From Mansonella perstans (lineage: Eukaryota > Nematoda > Chromadorea > Rhabditida > Onchocercidae): a stretch of DNA of 51,782 nt. Location of the stretch: assembly GCA_037074765.1 (NCBI GenBank), contig JBAMDO010000296.1:1-51782 (forward strand). The letters are read 5' to 3'. Under the pieces are notes generated by a model. The model saw nothing but the letters and a program-made list of their open reading frames with translations, was not told the DNA's origin and made no database searches. Each line of letters begins with the position of its first letter. Position 1 is the stretch's first letter. Below are positions 48,608 to 51,782 of the stretch, piece after piece. The translations under genes and the position numbers were made by a program.

Positions 48608-51600
48608 TTGCAATGTCTCATGATGTTCATAGCTTAATGTCTTTCGAGTTTGGTTTACTCCCAAAATAATGAGACTACTTAAAATTTGAAGCCTAATCCT
48701 TTGATCAAATATGCTGCTACTCATATACGATTACTTGGGTACACGAACTTAATATGGAGGTAAATATGGCTGCATAAAAGTTTTTTGAAAATCATTCTTC
48801 GTTATATGCAAAAAAAAAAAAAATATGTACGAATGGGCTATGCTGTTTCTATTACTTTTAGAAAATAGGATTTCAAAAATATCCTCAACTCACAGAGCTA
48901 TTCAGGATTCATTTTTGTAACCTATGCAATTAAAATTTAATACTATCATCGTTTGCATTATTACCACACAGATGATGTTATTTTACTTACTAGAGGATTT
49001 CAACATTCAAACTTTCTGTCTTTTGAACAAATCGAAGAGTGAGATGATTAATTCTAAATGTAGTAAATAGATAAGCTATTTTGTTGATTGGAATAAGATT
49101 TAAAATCTCCCTGAAAAAAAGCTTTATGCTTAATTTAATAATAATGATTTTTCCATTGTATAATTTGATATTTTAGGAAAAATGTTTTTTTCTTACATTC
49201 TTTCATTGTTGAAAATTTGACCATATGATAAGTTTAGCTTTGCATGTCTGTTCCAATCAGTAGATGTTTATAACGGTGATGTTCATTATTTTTTTCAGCA
49301 TTATTTCAATTGATGTTGATGACTTTTTGTAGAATTTAATGATCGGTGATTTGTGCCATATATAAATATATGTAGAAATAAATGGAAAAGACATTCAATA
49401 ATGACACATAAACAGTCTTTTTCCTTTTTTTTTTTTTTTTTTTTTTTTTTTCATTTCTAATAAAATAAGCCCTATTATGGTTGTTGTCCTATTTTTTATT
49501 TGGCTCCTTTTTTTTCCTCTTTTCATTTTCTAATTTACTTCTTACATTAATCTTATCTTGATTTTTTAAAATTTATTTCACTTCTTCCTTCGATCATTTT
49601 CCCTTTCTTTCTTTTTCTTATCCCTCAATCCTTCTTTCTCCAGATCATTTTCGAATCTTTTCTTAAACCGAAAATCCCTTACTCCTTCAATTCTCCATAC
49701 ATATAACCTAATTATAGGTTCTTTAATGCCTAAATTTTCAATGCTTTCCTAATTTCATTCTCTGTTCTGCTCCATTAATTGCTCTTCCTGTTTTGCCAAT
49801 TTCATAGTCTGGCTTTATGTATTATTTCCAATTAAACTAGTACGACTTCTTCTTTAATCTTCCGCAAAATCCGTTTTCGTACAGTCATAACCTCTCATTT
49901 TTGCTTTATTTTATTTTGTTTTTTCTTTTCCACATTGAAATCAGCAATAATAATTTAGAGAAATGAAATTTATTCATGGATTTATTACGACTTCTATTTT
50001 GTTACAATCAACAGGTTTGTATGTTTCAATATAATAATTAGCAAAATTAAATTTTGAAATTTTTTTTTCAAAGAAAAGTAAAGATTATTTTCTTTTCGTT
50101 TGTTTTGTTTTTTTTTTTTTTTCATTTTGCTTCAAGTGATTTATCATGAAAAATTGATGAATCCTTTAGAAAGTATTCATTTCTTTTTTTTCCCTCATTT
50201 ATTAAATACACATTATAGCGATTCTCTTTTTTATTTAAACAGTAGACTATTTATCGTTTTCCCTTTTTTAAATTGGCTAAGTTTTTATGATTTGGTTTAT
50301 TTTTTCTTTTTCTTTTTTCTGTTTATTAACAAATATCAATTAATTTAATGAACAAATATTATGAAGAATTGATCATAGGACAGAAAAAACAAAAATTAGA
50401 AGAGTTGCATTTGCCAAGAAACGTAAATTTGTTATTCTGCAGACTGATTGATAGAATTTAATTAAAAATTTTCTTTTCAACAAAATTCAAATTACGTTAT
50501 TTTGATTTTTTTTAAATCTTAAAGAGTAAGAAATTTTCGGTGTCGCTTCTAATAATATAATCGTTATCCTTTTATTAAATTCATTGATTTGTATGAAATG
50601 TGCATAACTACTACGAACAAATAATTTAGTAAAATGAATGAAATTTGAATTCTCTTTTTTATTTTCCCGAAAAAATTCCCGTATATGCATTTTTCAAATA
50701 TCCATAAAATCATAAAACATCGTATATGAAAGAATTAAGGATTCAATCAATAACTGAAATATATAGTTTTTAGAGGAAGTTTCATTTTAAAATGTTTCTC
50801 AATCATCGATAATTTAATGCCAGCTTTTTCCCAGATTTCAAAAATTTACACTTTTCAGTTTATTCAACTAACGGAAAAATTTTTGTCAGAAAAGAAATTT
50901 TATTCATAGAGGAAAAAGAAAAAATGTGAAAAAAAGAAACAAACAAATGAAAAAATAAAAAAAAAATGAAAAGAAAGCAAAAGCGAATTTTTACATCGTT
51001 AAATTTTTGAAAAAATTTTACTGCAGTACAAAATTTTAATGATTAATTTATTTATGCTTAATTTTTCACATAGCAAAACTAAAATGTAAATTAAAGCATA
51101 CTTTTGTTTTTTTTACTGGAAAAAAATGTAAAAGACATTCATTAAGTAAAAAAGATATCAAAATTGTTGCATCATTTTTAACTAATTGATGACACCTATC
51201 AATGAATTCACGAGTTAAATTTTGTTTTTTTTTTTTTTTAAATTGTTGGTGATGATAATAAATTCTTGTGTAATATAAGACATAACAAATTTTCGTTTTT
51301 GCTTTTCCTAGTACAGAAAAAAACGCAAAAAATGTTTCTTGAATATTTCAAAAAAGATTTTCAAAAATATTCCACGCGAAATTAGTGAAACATTTCTTTG
51401 AAAGCACTTTTTTAATTATCTATCGCTTGAAATCAATCAGTGTGTTAAAACACAGGGTGATCTATGGACAAATTCTGATAGTTTTATGATTGATTTACAA
51501 ATTAAACTTCCAAAAAGATCATATAATATGAATAATCAAATCATAGCTATGATAAATGACAAATAAATGTAGAAAAAAGAATGAAAATTAGGGGGGAAAG

Positions 51601-51782
51601 GAAAAAAGTGAGTTAAGTTTGAAGTAATGCATATAACACTTGAATTTTGAAAAGTGAATAAATTTATTTGTATACTTTCTTTTCTTTTTCTCCGAATTTA
51701 TTTTTTTTTTTTTTAATGAAATAATGCATAAGAAAATTGGAAAAGTTCATAAATCATTCGAGTTGCTTATAAATTTTCAAAT
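48608..51782. other. AT-rich 3' flank; no gene seen
   Basis: Contains a 27-nt poly(T) tract (49425-49451), T/C-rich stretches at about 49500-49700 and many A/T runs. A possible poly(A) signal (AATAAA, 49377-49382) is far from the acyl carrier stop. Short Phe-rich frames, such as that at 50100-50348, come from T-rich DNA. Confidence 0.55.

Noticed and set aside
1..51782. CRISPR arrays, bacterial operons, rRNA genes or endosymbiont insertions
   Set aside because: The only regular tandem array (34442-34597) has no spacers, and all coding DNA is intron-split and metazoan in type.

Overview
The window is eukaryotic nuclear DNA from a nematode. It is very AT-rich, its genes are split by short AT-rich introns with pyrimidine-CAG acceptors, and each first coding exon sits a few bases after an acceptor-like site with no partner donor nearby, as expected for spliced-leader trans-splicing. 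The proteins match metazoan families. A clade III (spirurid/filarial-like) parasite would fit, but that is inference; no host, viral, plasmid or bacterial sequence was recognised.

Layout. (1) Positions 1-1393, minus strand: the 5' end of an L1CAM/neuroglian-type adhesion gene, with a signal peptide, a complete first Ig domain and the start of a second; it runs off the left edge. (2) About 1.4-36.1 kb: a desert of nearly 35 kb with no supportable gene. It holds homopolymer A/T tracts, microsatellites, short direct duplications, several inverted repeats and a 19-bp minisatellite about 1.5 kb before the next gene. (3) 36,130-42,106, plus strand: a 17-exon LRIG-type gene (LRRs, three Ig domains, one membrane helix), related to C. 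elegans sma-10. (4) 44,745-47,293, plus strand: an 8-exon adiponectin-receptor-like PAQR gene with all four expected zinc/active-site ligands. (5) 47,775-48,607, plus strand: a 3-exon mitochondrial acyl carrier protein (NDUFAB1). (6) 48.6-51.8 kb: AT-rich sequence with no gene seen.

Functional links. The L1CAM-like and LRIG-like genes are divergent, Ig-containing cell-surface genes on either side of the desert, which may carry cis-regulatory DNA for either. The PAQR and acyl-carrier genes are adjacent, co-oriented and only 481 bp apart (stop to start), so they could be co-transcribed; both act in lipid or mitochondrial metabolism. All exon models were built by hand from splice signals, reading phase and family resemblance. 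Every listed exon junction keeps the frame, but no transcript evidence was available.

No clearly new multi-gene system was found. The best leads are a start-stop upstream ORF overlapping the LRIG start codon, alternative in-frame donors in the LRIG gene, a two-variant 19-bp minisatellite next to a hairpin, and a perfect 16-bp-arm inverted repeat inside the desert.
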